A DNA stretch of 64,000 nucleotides from Timema cristinae (GCA_039000515.1 JBCFYV010000012.1:9297486-9361485), one strand, 5' to 3'; numbered from the stretch's first letter, positions 22,248-34,116 are shown. The notes: a model not told the origin generated them from the letters alone. A program made the numbers and translations.

Positions 22248-25092
22248 ATGGAAAGGATTTATAGTGAAAAAGGGAAAGTTCTGATTGTCTATTATAATTA
22301 TACGTATCGACAGGTGAATCAATTAAAGTTGACGAGGGAAGAGAGGTGGAGATGCACTAAAAAGGACTGCAAGGCTAAAATATTTACTCTTAACGGTGGA
22401 AACATTTTCTCGCGGATTGAAAACGAACACAACCACGAACCACTACTAGATCAAGAGTTGAACAGAAGATCCATTAGCAACGCAGTTAAGAGGAAAGCTG
22501 ATGAGATTGAAGTAAGGCCTTCAAAGTTAATCCACACAGAGGTACAGACACAGAAAAAAACTATAAAAACATTGACCCGCAAGGACATTAAATGTATCAG
22601 GAATAACATCAACTACACTAAACTAAAAACACTGCCAAAGTTGCCTAAATCTTCCGAAGAAATTCAAATTGCCATAGATTCAATTGAAATAAAAATTATT
22701 CAAGAACACTTTTTGTTGAGAAAAGTAAAAGAGAAGGGGATCGTGACATTTTCTTGTGACTCGAATCTTGAGTTTTTGTGCCAGAATGAAATTGTGTTAA
22801 TGGATGGAACCTTTGAATACGCACCGAAACATTTTCTTCAGCTTTTTACTATACATGGGTATTTCGAAGTGTCAAACATACCTTTAGTTTTTTGTCTACT
22901 TAAAAACAAGAAAAAGCAGAGCTACATTGACATTATGAGAATCCTAAAGGAGGAGTGCGAGAAGAGACAACTTCACCTTCAACCCATTGTGATTGATTTC
23001 GAGCAAGCGATTCACGAGTGCATCGTGTCGACTTTTCCACAAACCAGGATAGTAGGCTGTCGATTTCATTTAGCGCAAGCATGGTAAGCAAAACAATTTT
23101 ATTTTACAACTTTACATAAATAATGTTATATAGGTTGTGACTTGATTATTATATTTTTCACTCTTGAAGATTTTTTAGAACTGCGTTTTACTACCTGTTC
23201 GAGTTATAGGCCTCCTTATGTACTAATTATGCTAATAGGCTTTGGTATGAGATAGGTAGAATGCAGAGAAAGTGAATCCGAATTTTCATGTAGTGAGAGT
23301 GGAAAATCATTTAGGAAAAACCACCTTCAGTTCACTCGACCAGGATTCGATCCCCAACCTCCCAATCATTGGCTTGAATTTTTTTTATTTAAAGTGTATA
23401 TCTGGAGCACTTTTCTAAATGATGAATAGAACTGTATAATCGATCTTCAGAAAATAATTGAACTATGGGCAGTTTACTAATGATTAATTTGAAAATAATT
23501 TAAAATTTCTCAAATATATCTTTAACAATTTTGATTTAAACATAGGCTACATTTTGGGTGTATTTAAGATGAAAATTAATACTATTTATTTGGTTTAGGG
23601 GGCAAAGTTCTTTTAAGGGTAGTAGATGACTAGTTTTCAAAAACTCAAAATATTTTGAAAATATTTTTAACGATTTTTTTTAAATCGGCGTGCATTTATA
23701 ATGAATAATAATATTTTGAGGGGCCTACTTAGTTTTGGGTAAAACCAATTATTTCAAGGATAGTTTTTTACCCCCTCGGGTGGCCGGACGGTCTAAGGCG
23801 CAACTCTCGCATTAGACTGGCCCTCGAGACCGGGGAGGTTGGGGTTCGAACCCAGCCGGGTGCACTGAGGTGGTTTGATCCTAAATGGTTTCCCCACTTT
23901 CTCTCCATGCAAATGCGAATGCACTTCCTATAAATTCAACCTTCCCAATCCCTAACCCATTAGAGTAATTAGTACATAGGCTATAACCCGAACGGGCAGT
24001 AAGACGTGGTGCTAAAAAAAGGATAATTTTTGGTGACTAGTTTTCAAAAACCATTAGCAACTTGTGCACTTAGTAAAATAAAACAAACATATTGTAAATA
24101 AATTTAAAACACTCAAATTAAAAATATTAGCCAAATAAAATGATTTATTATTTGGTTTTAACACAGAGATCCATATAAGTGTAATTATCAAATCATCGAA
24201 TAATATTGTCTCAGCTGACCCATTAATTAAAAAAGTGAATATACGCTATGATAAAGTATCTGCGATTCTGTCTTAGGCCTACTTTTTATTTGTTATTCTT
24301 GGCCATTTTAAACATATGCCAGCCAAAAAAAGTGAAAGGTTTTCCTGTCTGTGTGGGTGTCATCACATTTTTGTACATATGATTACGGCCACATTTTTTT
24401 TAGCTACGGTCAATGATCGGCTATTTATTAAAATATATTTATAATCTGTATTAAATCAGACTATGATTCAAAGAATACTACGTTCCTATTTTCCTTCCTG
24501 ATTCCTTTTAATATTTTTATCATTAACATCCACTATGATTCCTTTTAGGTGGAGAAAGATTCAAAAGCTCGGTTTGGCTGCCACGTACAAAGACGAAAAC
24601 TCGGATGGAGGGAAATGGCTCCACTACTGTTTTGGGCTCACTTACTTAAGGCCCGAAGAAGTAGAAGACACTTTCTGCGATCTGATCAGCATCCAGCCAG
24701 CTGATACAAAACTGACGAGCTTCGCAGATTACCTAACTGAAACATATATAGATGAGATGGAGCAAGGGACATTCCCGCCGCGCATTTGGACAGCTGACTC
24801 ATCGGACTTATGGAGGACAACAAATGCGTGCGAGAGCTTCCATTCTAGATTTAATTCAGCATGTGCTTCTCCACACCCAAACATTTTTGTCTTCGTACAA
24901 AATTTAAAATCGGTCCAAACTGACACGTACATTCGAATCAACAGTGTAAGAGAAGGTAATGTGCAAAAGACGGATAATAAGTCTAAGTTGAAACAATCAT
25001 TAATTGAAAAAAAACTTAAACAGTTTAGGAATGGAGAAATAGACAGATTAAGCTTAGTGAAGTGTGTGTCCTTCCAAAACTCCTTTGTATGA
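22248..25092 (+). CDS. FLYWCH-domain MULE transposase, two exons, intact
   Basis: Exon 1 is 22248-23083 and exon 2 is 24549-25092. The intron has a GTAAGC donor and a TTTTAG acceptor. Splicing restores the codon TGG and gives the block FHLAQAWWRKIQ typical of this family; the product is 459 residues. An N-terminal FLYWCH zinc finger spans about residues 5-63 (W34, C36, C41, H61, H63). The MULE/transposase domain follows, with Asp186 in LMDGTFEY, Asp250 in IVIDFEQA, C271/H274 in GCRFH and Glu374 in NACESFHSRF, so the DDE triad is complete. The family mobilises Mutator-like DNA transposons in the nucleus. I chose the ATG at 22248 because the frame upstream has only a GTG. Two SINE-B copies sit in the intron and none in the exons. 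Terminal inverted repeats were not found, so it may be a live element or a captured gene. Confidence 0.88.
23172..23372 (-). repeat. SINE family B in MULE intron
   Basis: Minus-strand copy. The tail is at the left (gaactgcgttttactacctg), the body carries the aaatcatttaggaaaaaccacc motif, and the B box on the right reads GATTCGATCC on the plus strand. Moderately diverged. Confidence 0.75.
23771..24018 (+). repeat. SINE family B in MULE intron, with duplication
   Basis: Full copy: head CCCCTCGGGTGGCCGG, A box GGTCTAAGGCG, B box GGGTTCGAACCCAG, shared tail ending gtggtgcta plus an A tract. An imperfect flanking duplication of about 13 bp is present (aaggatagttttt / aaggataattttt). Orientation is the same as the transposase gene. 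Confidence 0.88.
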
Positions 25093-26599
25093 CTTGTTTA
25101 TATTATGTTTGTTACACTATTATTTAGCATACATATAGCTATTATTGACAATGTTTTAAAAACGAAAATTTCACTTTGATATAATATTGTTTGATTTATA
25201 TTTTTTGACTTGTGTCCTTCTTACCGCCAGACATAGCATTAATATTTGTTTATGTTCAAAGTTGGCGCAATTCGGGTCCGGTCTGGGGGGGGGGGGGACT
25301 TTTAAGCTCTTGGCGCAATTCGGGCGAGCCCGATACACCTACTTACTGAACTTGATGTGAGGTGCTGCACCGGTTATGGTAGAGGAAGGCCAGTTTATAA
25401 ATGCATAGTTACTGGCAGTACAAGACTATTGATCTTGAAAACCAAACCGAATTCACTTGGGGGGGGGGGGAGGGGCAAAAGACCCTCTCTTTCTACTCCC
25501 TTACCACAAAGTAAAGGTTTTTCATTCCCTCATTGCTAGTGCATTTAAATAAACTCACTCTACTTACTGTGGACTGTATATGTTAGGTGGTATGTTTCTG
25601 ATAGGCTGTACTGGCACTAAAGCTGGTAGTAAATACAAATTAAAGTATTCGATTCCACAATGGAACGATTGCAATTTAATCAACTATATTATTTAAACTC
25701 ATTCATCAGGACATATTTGATTAGACCTAAACAACAAGTTGTGTGTGTGAGAGAGAGATAAAGAGAAAGAGAGGGAGAGATAGAGAGAGAGAGAGAAAGA
25801 ATCCCCTTCATTATGAGGCGCACAGCGCTTTTCATGTTTTCAAACAAACCTCTCGTCCTGATGACGTATTATATTGGCTGCTCTGATACGTACACTCTCA
25901 CAAAACACATTGCAAACATTCTAGGCGCGCTGCGAAATTAATTGATTAGAGATAATGTATTTGTTAAATCGAATTGTAAATACATCCGTTTAAAAGAGAA
26001 TTGTTGTAAAAAGTAACTAAGTTACCTTATGTTGATAACGAGGCTGACAAAATGCTGAGAGTGATTATTTCAAAGCAATAATTTACCAAAGTATGTATAT
26101 CCATTAAAGGCACCACCTAATCGAAGTTACATAAGCTTACACTTCATTGAGAGTGGGTGGCAGTAAAATGTCCTGAAGTTATTCCGTAAAGACGTAAGCT
26201 ATTTGTTTTAGGAACGATATTATCTGTGTTTCAAACTCATACACTTTGATCTCAGACCTGCATTATTTCACGTGAAACGTCGTTGAAAAAGATTTAATTT
26301 CACCTTTTCTTGTTGTTTGAAAAAATATTATAAAACTTGAAGGGTAAGGTTTCTCATACTAAAGGGATAAGTTGATAACTATTGCCTCCGTTTTGGCGTG
26401 AGATGTATTTTAAAAGAACCAAATTCCAAGAGTTAGACCGCTATTGAGCCATACCAACCAAGCGGTTGCCAATTGTTGGCGAAGATAGTGCCAAACTCTG
26501 CGATAGAAGGTGACATGTGGTCAGCACAACAAGCCATCTGGTCATCAATCTCACATTTTAGAACTAATCCGCCACCTTTTCACTCAAGTAGCTCTTTAT
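25093..26599. other. No gene recognised downstream of the MULE gene
   Basis: A G run lies at about 25286-25298, and the 15-bp direct repeat ttggcgcaattcggg occurs at about 25262 and 25312. There is another G run near 25460 and a (GT)n(GA)n microsatellite at 25741-25800. No clear MULE terminus was identified. Confidence 0.45.
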
Positions 26600-26735
26600 T
26601 TGTCCTTACGAGGATGAGTTCACCCCGTTCCAGACTCGCGGCTTCACAGACAATTCTGGGTGCCCCAAAGACCAAGCCCGGGACCTCTGTATCTGTAGCC
26701 AGGAACTCTTACCCCTAGACCACAGAGTATTATTA
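26600..26735 (-). repeat. tRNA-like SINE head, minus strand
   Basis: The right end reads on the minus strand as CTGTGGTCTAGGGGTAAG, like the SINE-A head start. The inner part (ggtcccgggcttggtctttg) differs from family A. Probably another head type or a diverged copy. Confidence 0.45.
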
Positions 26736-26822
26736 AAATAAAAATATAAACACCTGGATATCAGGAAGTCTGCAACGCGTGTTAGTGCTCCAGTAGATGG
26801 CTCCCTTAAGTTCAACCTCTTA

Positions 26823-27614
26823 AGCCTAGTACGTACTAGGAAACATTGTTTGCCAACATGCTGCATGTTGCCCTTGTTTTAGAAGCAGTAGGTAAACCGT
26901 TGGCCAATTACTGTTCTCAACTCTTTCCCAACTGTTCCACAACTATTTACCAACTGTTAGCCAACTGTTAGCCATCTGTTGGCCAACAGTTGGGCAACAT
27001 TTTTTCATGTTACCTTTGTGTTTCCCAGCGGGGAAAACATGTTTCCTGTGATCCATTTCAAATGGGTTACAAGAATCAATGTTGGCCAACATTTCCGACA
27101 ACAAGCAACGTGAACTAGTAGGTGAGATTGCTGATCTAAATCGTGTGTCTCCAAATATTTGTAAAATAACTTCAAAACCTGTAGAAGACACTTGAGAGTG
27201 AATTTCCTAAAACCACTGGTGTCTTCGTTCTTCAGTTCTGTCAGAAGATTATTTGCATAGAATGAATCATTTTGAAGCACTTTACTAACCCACCCCCATT
27301 TTCTTCTTTTCTTTCTTGTTGAACAGATCATAGCTACATACAAAGCACAAGCCATAGCAACACCTCCTCAACAGACATCTTTCACTCAACTGAACTCTGA
27401 ACGGGAAACAAATGTTTCATCAATGTAGTCTGGACGCGAAACAATGTTTATTTAATGTTTGCCAACAAGCTGTTTCATATGTTGGCCTACAGTTGGGGAA
27501 CGTTTGGAAAACAGTTGGGAAACCGTTGGGGAACAGTTGGGGAACGTTTGGAAAACAGTTGGTCAAAGGTTGGGCAACAGTTGGCCAACAATTTTTTCAA
27601 GTGCGTACTAAGCT
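26823..27614 (-). mobile_element. Internally deleted PIF/Harbinger transposon
   Basis: The ends are imperfect terminal inverted repeats: left AGCCTAGTACGTACTAGG, right (reverse complement) AGCTTAGTACGCACTTGA. Similarity extends over about 35 bp. A 3-bp TTA occurs on both sides (26820-26822 and 27615-27617), as in PIF/Harbinger elements. Subterminal regions carry many CCAACTGTT-type repeats. The 792-bp element keeps a broken transposase N-terminus on the minus strand and lacks the catalytic core, so it is non-autonomous. Confidence 0.8.
27090..27355 (-). pseudogene. Harbinger transposase N-terminal remnant
   Basis: From the ATG at 27355, the minus strand reads a short leader, then KKRRKWGWVSKVLQ and LLTELKNEDTSGFRKF. 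After one frameshift near 27195 it continues TGFEVILQIFGD and FRSAISPTSSR. This order (basic-W-W block, L-x-x-E-L, F-R-x-F, then the M-S-x-x-x-F-like and FRxAISP blocks) is the N-terminal signature of HARBI1-like transposases. The DDE nuclease part is absent. Inactive. Confidence 0.75.
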
Positions 27615-27659
27615 TTAGAGTCCACGCCTATGTAAGCACGTGGGTAATAACCTCAGTGT

Positions 27660-27832
27660 AGTCTTCTTTTGTTTACCGGAGATTGGGAGGTTTAGATTCG
27701 AATCCCAACCAGGTGTCCTCAATGATGGGTTGCTCATCTTCCACATAAATGGTGTTACATTTCCTCTACTTTCCTCTTTTCTACCCTATTAGTCTAAAAT
27801 TTTGGAGCATTTGGTTGGGTAGTAAATCTCAA
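27660..27832 (+). repeat. SINE family B, degenerate
   Basis: A B box (TAGATTCGAATCCCAACC near 27692) is followed by a decayed body and the tail remnant ggttgggtagtaa. It lies 45 bp beyond the Harbinger element. Confidence 0.6.
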
Positions 27833-28208
27833 TATACCAAATTCCTCCCATTGATGAGTCTTTATTAACTTTCTCTTTGAAGAAAATGTAAAGTATTATG
27901 ATTTAGCTGAATCATCTCCCATCCCAAAGGAGATAGGGATACAACTTTCGAATTAGGAATGAAAATACATTTAGTCAGCATCTGATTTTTTTAAAATTGG
28001 TTAAAAGTTTCATTTATAGCTTATCTTTTAAATTTTAAACTTAGCCTTACTTATTTTAATGTATCATACTAATGTCCTGGAAGATATTTTGTTTATTATC
28101 TTTATTTTGATGAAAATGCTTAAATTAATATATATATTATTTTAACTTTCATTTATTTGCCTACAGTTTATGTTTTGTTTTTCTGCAGAGTTTATTTGTC
28201 TAGGTGTT
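27833..28208. other. No gene recognised
   Basis: AT-rich sequence with no motif seen. Confidence 0.5.
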
Positions 28209-28342
28209 TTCCCAATGTAAACATAGCCGTAAATAGAGTTCCAATCCAAGCATAACCGTGAATAAGGTTCCAATGTAAACATAACCGTGAATAAGGTTCC
28301 AATATAAACATAACTGTAAAGAAGGTTCCGATGTAAACATTC
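28209..28342. repeat. 29-bp short tandem repeat, about 4.6 units
   Basis: The unit is TTCCAATGTAAACATAACC then GTGAATAAGG, with substitutions between copies. It also opens a 60-codon minus-strand frame that is only the repeat translated. Confidence 0.85.
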
Positions 28343-29504
28343 GTGATTTGAATATGAAGAAAGAGAGAGATCGAGGGATCAATACTGATATTTTACTATT
28401 CTACCATTTCAAGCTTAAGTGAAGCAGACCACCACTAACTAAACATTAACAGTAACTAATATTTTAGTCATAGAATCATAATAAATAGTATAAATAATAT
28501 ACAATAAAAACATATTAAAGCAATGCTATAAAATGAGGTAATTAATTATCTCTTCAAACTATAGATGGTTTTTATTTTCTTGTTTAATATTGCATTTATT
28601 ATTTTGTTTCACTTTGCTTACATTTAATACGGGACGGAATTTACACCGCATGATGCTGATAGTGGGATGGAATTTACAGTCCCTAAAACAAATGGTGAGA
28701 CGGAATTTACACAGGAAATCAGAATTATAAAATCTTTGGGACTGAGTTTAGCTATGTCAACCCAATTATTCTAAGGTTGATTTACTTTTAAAACAATCCA
28801 CTAACCATGTCAAAATGTAATTAAAGATGGTATCACTTTGTTTTATTAGGAGATACAACATCTATTTTCTTATCATACATTTTTTATATTCACATGACTA
28901 GAACGGTACCTACGCTAATATTACAATTTACATACCTAATCCAAGCACCTAGATATTTATAAATTTACCATCGGGATGTACCCGTTTATCCTCGTAAGTA
29001 CCACCAAGGATCGATAATCCTATAAATTTAGTATTTTTACACATACAATAATGAATGCATTTGAACAACTATGTATATTATTGAAGCAAATGTCAGCTCT
29101 TAATAGGTCTCAATTCATGCATAGGTATTTGATACATTTTTGCATCCTCATGTTCGTTGACTCACGTGTGATCTCCACTCCTGTAGATAATGCAGTTTTC
29201 ACAATTTGTAGTATCGGCAGTTTGACACTGATGATAACATTAATTGCTGAACTCTGAATTTTGTGCAGAACGATTGGTCAGCATCCAGAAAATTGAATGT
29301 TTATAACATTCCGTGTTGATTTGACACAGCGATATATTCAGGGGAATGTACTGAAACTAAGTAAATATTATACACATTCATATTTAAATGCTAACGAAGA
29401 TTCAGAGCTTCATCAACTACAAAATAATGTTTATAAATAATAATATCTTCTTATATTTGTGCAACACATAACATTTTTATTTATTGCTAATACTATTTCT
29501 CACT
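28343..29504. other. No gene recognised
   Basis: AT-rich. Three spaced copies of a gggacggaatttaca-like motif occur at 28630-28712. A 68-codon frame at 29051-29257 has a hydrophobic C-terminus and no recognised family. Confidence 0.45.
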
Positions 29505-29749
29505 TTGGTGGCCGCATGGACTAAGGTGTCACACTAGAAATATATTGACTGTATATAACGGGGAGACGTGGGTTCAATCCCGGTCAGGTGTACAGAGGGT
29601 GGTATTCCCTAAATGGGTTTCCATTCTCCTTCAACGAAAATTAGAGCACACTTCTTCTAAACTCAATCTTCCTCGTTCCTACCACATTAGCGTAACTAGT
29701 ACATTTGCGTACAACCCGAATGGGTAGTAAGACGAGACGCTGAAATATA
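29505..29749 (+). repeat. SINE family B
   Basis: Head CACTTTGGTGGCCGCATGG, A box TGGACTAAGGTG, B box GGGTTCAATCCCGG, body and shared tail (acaacccgaatgggtagtaa). Its 3' end abuts the pogo-like element. Confidence 0.82.
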
Positions 29750-29752
29750 ATC

Positions 29753-30836
29753 CAACATAACCTCGTTAATCCAAACAAACTTGGACCTAAGCTTGTTGGA
29801 TTAGAGAAAATTCAGATCTTAAACGGGAGAATATGGAAGGATCTTTCGGGGGAGGGGGGAAAATGTTTCCAAATTTTAAACTACAGTTGAATGAGTTCTA
29901 TAAAATGTACATACTGTAACATCCCTATCCTATTTCTGACAAAACGGTGTAAGGTCTCTGGTTTTATCTGGGTGCCCGGTAGCCAACCCTACTACAACAC
30001 TACCGGGGCACCGTAGGGACTTGCATGGTTAGGATGGACCCCGAGTGGTAAGGGTTGGGATGGATGGTTGGTGGGGAATGAGACTGGTGAGTTAGTCCAA
30101 TAAGATATATTTATTAATCTAGTCAGATGCTAAACTATTACATGAGTCACCGGTTAGATCTCCCATGACGCGGGAGCAAGCACGATAACTGACTAGAAAC
30201 CTTCCTGTAGACCCGCGATTGACCCTCCGGTGGGGTGAACCACCAGATCACATTTTATATAATCATTTCGTCAGACGTGCTATATACCACCACACACGTT
30301 CTCAGCATGGCTTCCAACATTCAACAGTCATGTGATATTCTCACATACAAACTTGTTGATCTCGAGTTTCACCAACCAGGAAGGTCCATCGGTCGCACTG
30401 TGCTCGCTCGTCAACAGGATGCAAGCTATATGAGCTAAATGCCATTCTCAGTAGGATGGTAACCCAACACTCTCGACTTCCAAGGAAATGAACAAGAGTG
30501 AGTTAACCTCCTGCCAGAATAAACCTTAAAATAATTATGCTCTTATAAAACATTTAACTAATGTATAACACCTAACAGGTAATGTAGTTTTACATTTAAA
30601 TTATTGTTGTCATTTTCCCTTACAGGAAAACACATTGGGTTGACTACAACATGTAAATATTAAGACTTATTTATTATCACGGTTTCTTACATTTATCTAT
30701 TAAATTTAAGATTGTTATCAATAAAATCTATTTCATTTGTCTGGGTTTGTGTTTTTGTCACCCCGTTTTCAGAAAATTATGTTCAGGTTACTCAGAATTT
30801 CTGATTATCGAGATTAGGTCTAACGAGATTTTACTG
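29753..30836. mobile_element. pogo/Tigger-like non-autonomous element
   Basis: The left end (caacataacctcgttaatcc) and the right end read in reverse (cagtaaaatctcgttagacc) share the ACCTCGTTAATCC terminal pattern of pogo/Tigger transposons. A TA follows the right end at 30837. The interior holds a hairpin (gtgcccggtag / ctaccggggcac, 29973-30010), a 67-codon frame without known domain, and an AATAAA near 30720. No transposase signature. The left terminus is degraded. Confidence 0.55.
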
Positions 30837-31297
30837 TATTTGTTACTACCCGATACAATGGCCAGAGAGAAATATTTTGAATACAGGTTGAGCTTGTTCT
30901 TGTAAACAATATTATAACGTAATCTGTAACGTAGCAGTGAAACTACTCGCGTCTTTAACAAGCCGGTGTTTGAAGGTTCTCCTATTGTTCGTTTGATGCG
31001 CTTATAAAGCTTTATTTAAGCACGTTCCTGTGATCTATTTAATCAGGGTGAAAAGAGACTTTTACGGGGTAACGTGTGGTCGCTATGGTTACCTGACCAA
31101 TTGTTTTGATATAAATAGTTTTGCGAAAATGTTTGGTAAGTTTTTATTTTGAAAGAAGAGGACATAAATTGAGAAAACGTCCTCAAATTAAACAATAAGA
31201 ACCTTTAAATTATTTTTCACTGTACTATACATTTTAATTTGAGCATCTAACGCGTAGGTCTACTTACAAAACATTATATCAGTAAGAATACACCACC
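30837..31297. other. No gene recognised
   Basis: Mixed-composition sequence. A TATAAATA followed closely by an ATG with a GTAAGT lies near 31112-31140, but the spacing is too short for a promoter plus first exon. No coding support. Confidence 0.4.
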
Positions 31298-31535
31298 CAC
31301 ATCGGCGATCACGTGGGATAAATGTCAGGCACATCTAGTCTGGTTTGTCGGGAGGTGGAGGTAGGGATCTGATCCCAGCTCTATGTACTGAGGGTGAACT
31401 TCCTTAAATATTTCACAATATTTTTAGATGAAAATTAATGTGCATTTTATATACATTTCAATTTACTCATCCTTATCGATTAACGCAATTAAAATGCCTA
31501 TGGTCAAAATGGGTAACTTACCAGGGTAGAAATAA
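31298..31535 (+). repeat. SINE family B, degenerate
   Basis: Head-like cccacatcggcgatcacgtg, B-box-like GGATCTGATCCCAG, 'tactgagggtgaacttcc' and a worn tail (ggtcaaaatgggtaac). The order matches SINE-B. Confidence 0.5.
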
Positions 31536-31599
31536 ATGGCACGGAACTCTTCACGGACTTTCTCGCTCTATTGTATAAAAATGAAGATATTTACTCAAA

Positions 31600-33130
31600 A
31601 CTAGTAATATATGTGAAACGAAAAAATATACTTTAGAAAAACCAAGCATAAATTGCACTATATTTATATAAAATATTTTTGAGCTCCAGTTTTAGATTTT
31701 ATAATTTTATTTTTAAAGAATTAATGTCCTCATTTGTATGTTCGGAGCATCAAAAAAAGATCAATATTGGGTCCACAAGGGTCAACCCTGCATCTTAAAT
31801 TTCGACTTCTGTTTAAAATTTTCGAATTTTATTAGGTGTTGCACATCTTCATGTCATCGCATTGCTATAAATTCCTCATTTATAAATTTTGACCTAAAAA
31901 AAAGTAAATATTGAATATTGAGTCTAAAATAGAGATAGATCATTGTTGTACAGACATTTCTCCTAAGAGGTTTAAGGAAAAATAACATAAACTTTTTGAG
32001 AGACAGACTTACTTATATTTAACTACTCTATGGCATTAGAGAATTATTGCTTTGAAACTTAAGTAGTATCTCTTTACAACTAAGGCTCACAAAATTGTAA
32101 TAATATATTTGCCAATATCTCAGAAAGGTTGGGTTTTATAAAAATATATTTAATATAAAAGTGTTTTTATTTTTAATTGTGCTACCATTTTGCAATGATA
32201 AGTTATTTAGTATCTCAAATAGTTGGGGAGATATAGAAATTTCATCTTCTGTAAAGTACCCTTAAATTTTTTTCATGGGAAAATGAAAATAGCCAGTTTA
32301 TTTATAATCTTAATCAACGTCTAGATAAGAATTTAAATCAAAAATCGTAAGAGCCGATTTTGAGACAGTCGACTTTTTCTCTTTTCACCCTTTATTAAAC
32401 TACTCTTAATTTTAAGTTTAAACATACACACAAACAAACGGCATCGCAAAGACCACCCTTTACCGTTTGGGGGGTCATGAGACGTCGACATCCATCAACA
32501 TTTCAGGTTAGATTATTTTTTACGGTCACAAAACTTTACTTTTTGTGTTCTAAAAGTATAAAAAATATTAATATTTGCGTATAGCTTGAAAGTTATTGAT
32601 TTTAAAAATATGCTTCGAATAAAATATCTGTATTATAAATATATATATTTATAATGATAAGTATATATTTCAAATAGTTTCGGAGATATGATAAAAAAAA
32701 TATAATTTACGCATCAGACCGGAGCCGTTAAAGTCATTTTTCCGAAATATTGAGAATAGTCATTTTGTTTGGAATATTTATAAATGTTTAAAAATGAAAT
32801 TTTATCAAAATTGTTGGGTCCGATTTTGAGAAACACGACTTTTTTTCTTGTTACCCTAATTTTAGGGTTAAATGTCCAATTCCAACCCCCCACCCCCCCC
32901 CCCACTCCCCGGGGCAACCTTATGAAAATGCTAGATACCAAATCTTAGTCCAATTGGTAAAATAGTTTAGGCTCAAGTTGGAGGTACAGACAGACAGAAA
33001 TTCAAAAAAACACTTTTTAGGATTTGGGGGGGTTATGAAACGTCGACATTCATCTAAATCTCGAGTTTGATTTTTTTGACGATCACAATACTTTCTCTGC
33101 CTGTAAGATAGCGGAAGTAAAAACATACAT
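31600..33130. repeat. Diverged dispersed repeat, partly duplicated in tandem
   Basis: Three modules occur twice in the same order: caaatagttngggagatat (about 32213 and 32670), gattttgaganacncgactttt (32352 and 32817) and tggggggtcatgagacgtcg / tgggggggttatgaaacgtcg (32465 and 33020). Offsets are 457, 465 and 555 bp. The closing text (ctgcctgtaagatagcggaa) is typical of arthropod non-LTR ends. Minus-strand frames of 68-75 codons here are repeat-derived. Confidence 0.65.
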
Positions 33131-33274
33131 TTTACTACTTGGTTTACAAATAATTAACCTTGCCTAAGGGTAGGAGAACAAAACTACACATCCGACCCTA
33201 GGGTCTATATAGTAATTAATTTAATACCTGGTCAAACCCTTTACAAATAGTCCAATATCTTTGTCAGCACCTAC

Positions 33275-33345
33275 CGGAATCGAACCAAAGTCCCCCTGAG
33301 CTGGCAGATAATCATTCTAACACTGAGAAACTACTTGCGGTGGGC
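33275..33345 (-). repeat. tRNA-like head, minus strand
   Basis: The reverse complement has A-box-like TTTCTCAGTGTTAGAAT and B box TGGTTCGATTCCGG at tRNA spacing. No tail assigned. Confidence 0.5.
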
Positions 33346-33364
33346 AAAATAGCTAATTAGAAAT

Positions 33365-33505
33365 TGTTTACATCTATAATAATAAAAGGAAGTGTTTGTA
33401 TATGTGCGTTTGTTTGTGTGCGATGCCCAGGAAAATCTAAGGCACGCAGAGATTTGAAATTTTTAACAAATTTTTGAAAGGGTTACGGGCAACGCAGTGC
33501 GGATT
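33365..33505 (+). repeat. Dispersed-element-like fragment
   Basis: The text ctataataataaaaggaagt ... gggcaacgcagtgcgg resembles a transposable-element end common in invertebrates. Class not resolved. Confidence 0.35.
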
Positions 33506-33615
33506 GATAGTTAGGAATAAAAGCTATTCAAATGTATATGTTTTTATTATGAAAAAAAGATAAATACTTAAAAAAACTGTCATTGTCAAATTTTCCAGAG
33601 TTGTAGCCATATTTT

Positions 33616-33633
33616 CTGTGTGTGTGATGTGTG

Positions 33634-33678
<45 letters not shown>
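33616..33678. repeat. (GT)n microsatellite
   Basis: Nearly uninterrupted GT dinucleotides with a short ATGT extension at the end. Confidence 0.95.
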
Positions 33679-34116
33679 GTAGGGGAAAGAGAGAATCGGG
33701 TATCTATGTGGTATAATTATTTTTTTTAAATCAAAATTTAGTTTATGTTTGTGTGTAGTAGGGAAAATAGGGTAGGTAGTTTATGTTTGGCATGATAAAT
33801 TTTTTTTTAATATATTTATTTTCTCTATAAATCTACTTAAAAAGAATTGTCTAGTTAAACGGAGATTCCTTCTGGAAAACCTGGAAAATATTGATAATTT
33901 CACATAAATAAAAATGTAAACTCTGATTACAGTATTTGTTAAATATTTTCCTCATACAGAGATAATATAGCGGGGAATTTAGTATTATATGGTTTATGTT
34001 ACAGTCTGAATATGCTAAGAAGAAACTTGAGGATATGCACTTTTTTACGATCTACTTTTATGTTATTTTACTATATTATTAGTAATATTTACATATTTTA
34101 ATTGTAAAAAAACCAC
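33679..34116. other. No gene recognised
   Basis: AT-rich sequence with nothing recognisable. Confidence 0.5.

Noticed and set aside
24729..24941. 70-codon minus-strand frame
   Set aside because: It is the shadow of MULE exon 2.
25262..25326. MULE terminal repeat
   Set aside because: ttggcgcaattcggg occurs twice as a direct repeat downstream of the gene, but no inverted counterpart was seen upstream.
26606..26866. 86-codon minus-strand protein
   Set aside because: It spans a tRNA-like repeat head and the left end of the Harbinger element.
29917..30760. Solo LTR
   Set aside because: It starts TGTAACATCCC and contains AATAAA, but no matching end with a 4-6 bp duplication could be found. I kept it only as a possibility inside the pogo-like element.
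31108..31145. TATA box plus first exon (ATG then GTAAGT)
   Set aside because: TATA and ATG are about 20 bases apart, leaving no room for a transcription start, and no downstream exon was found.
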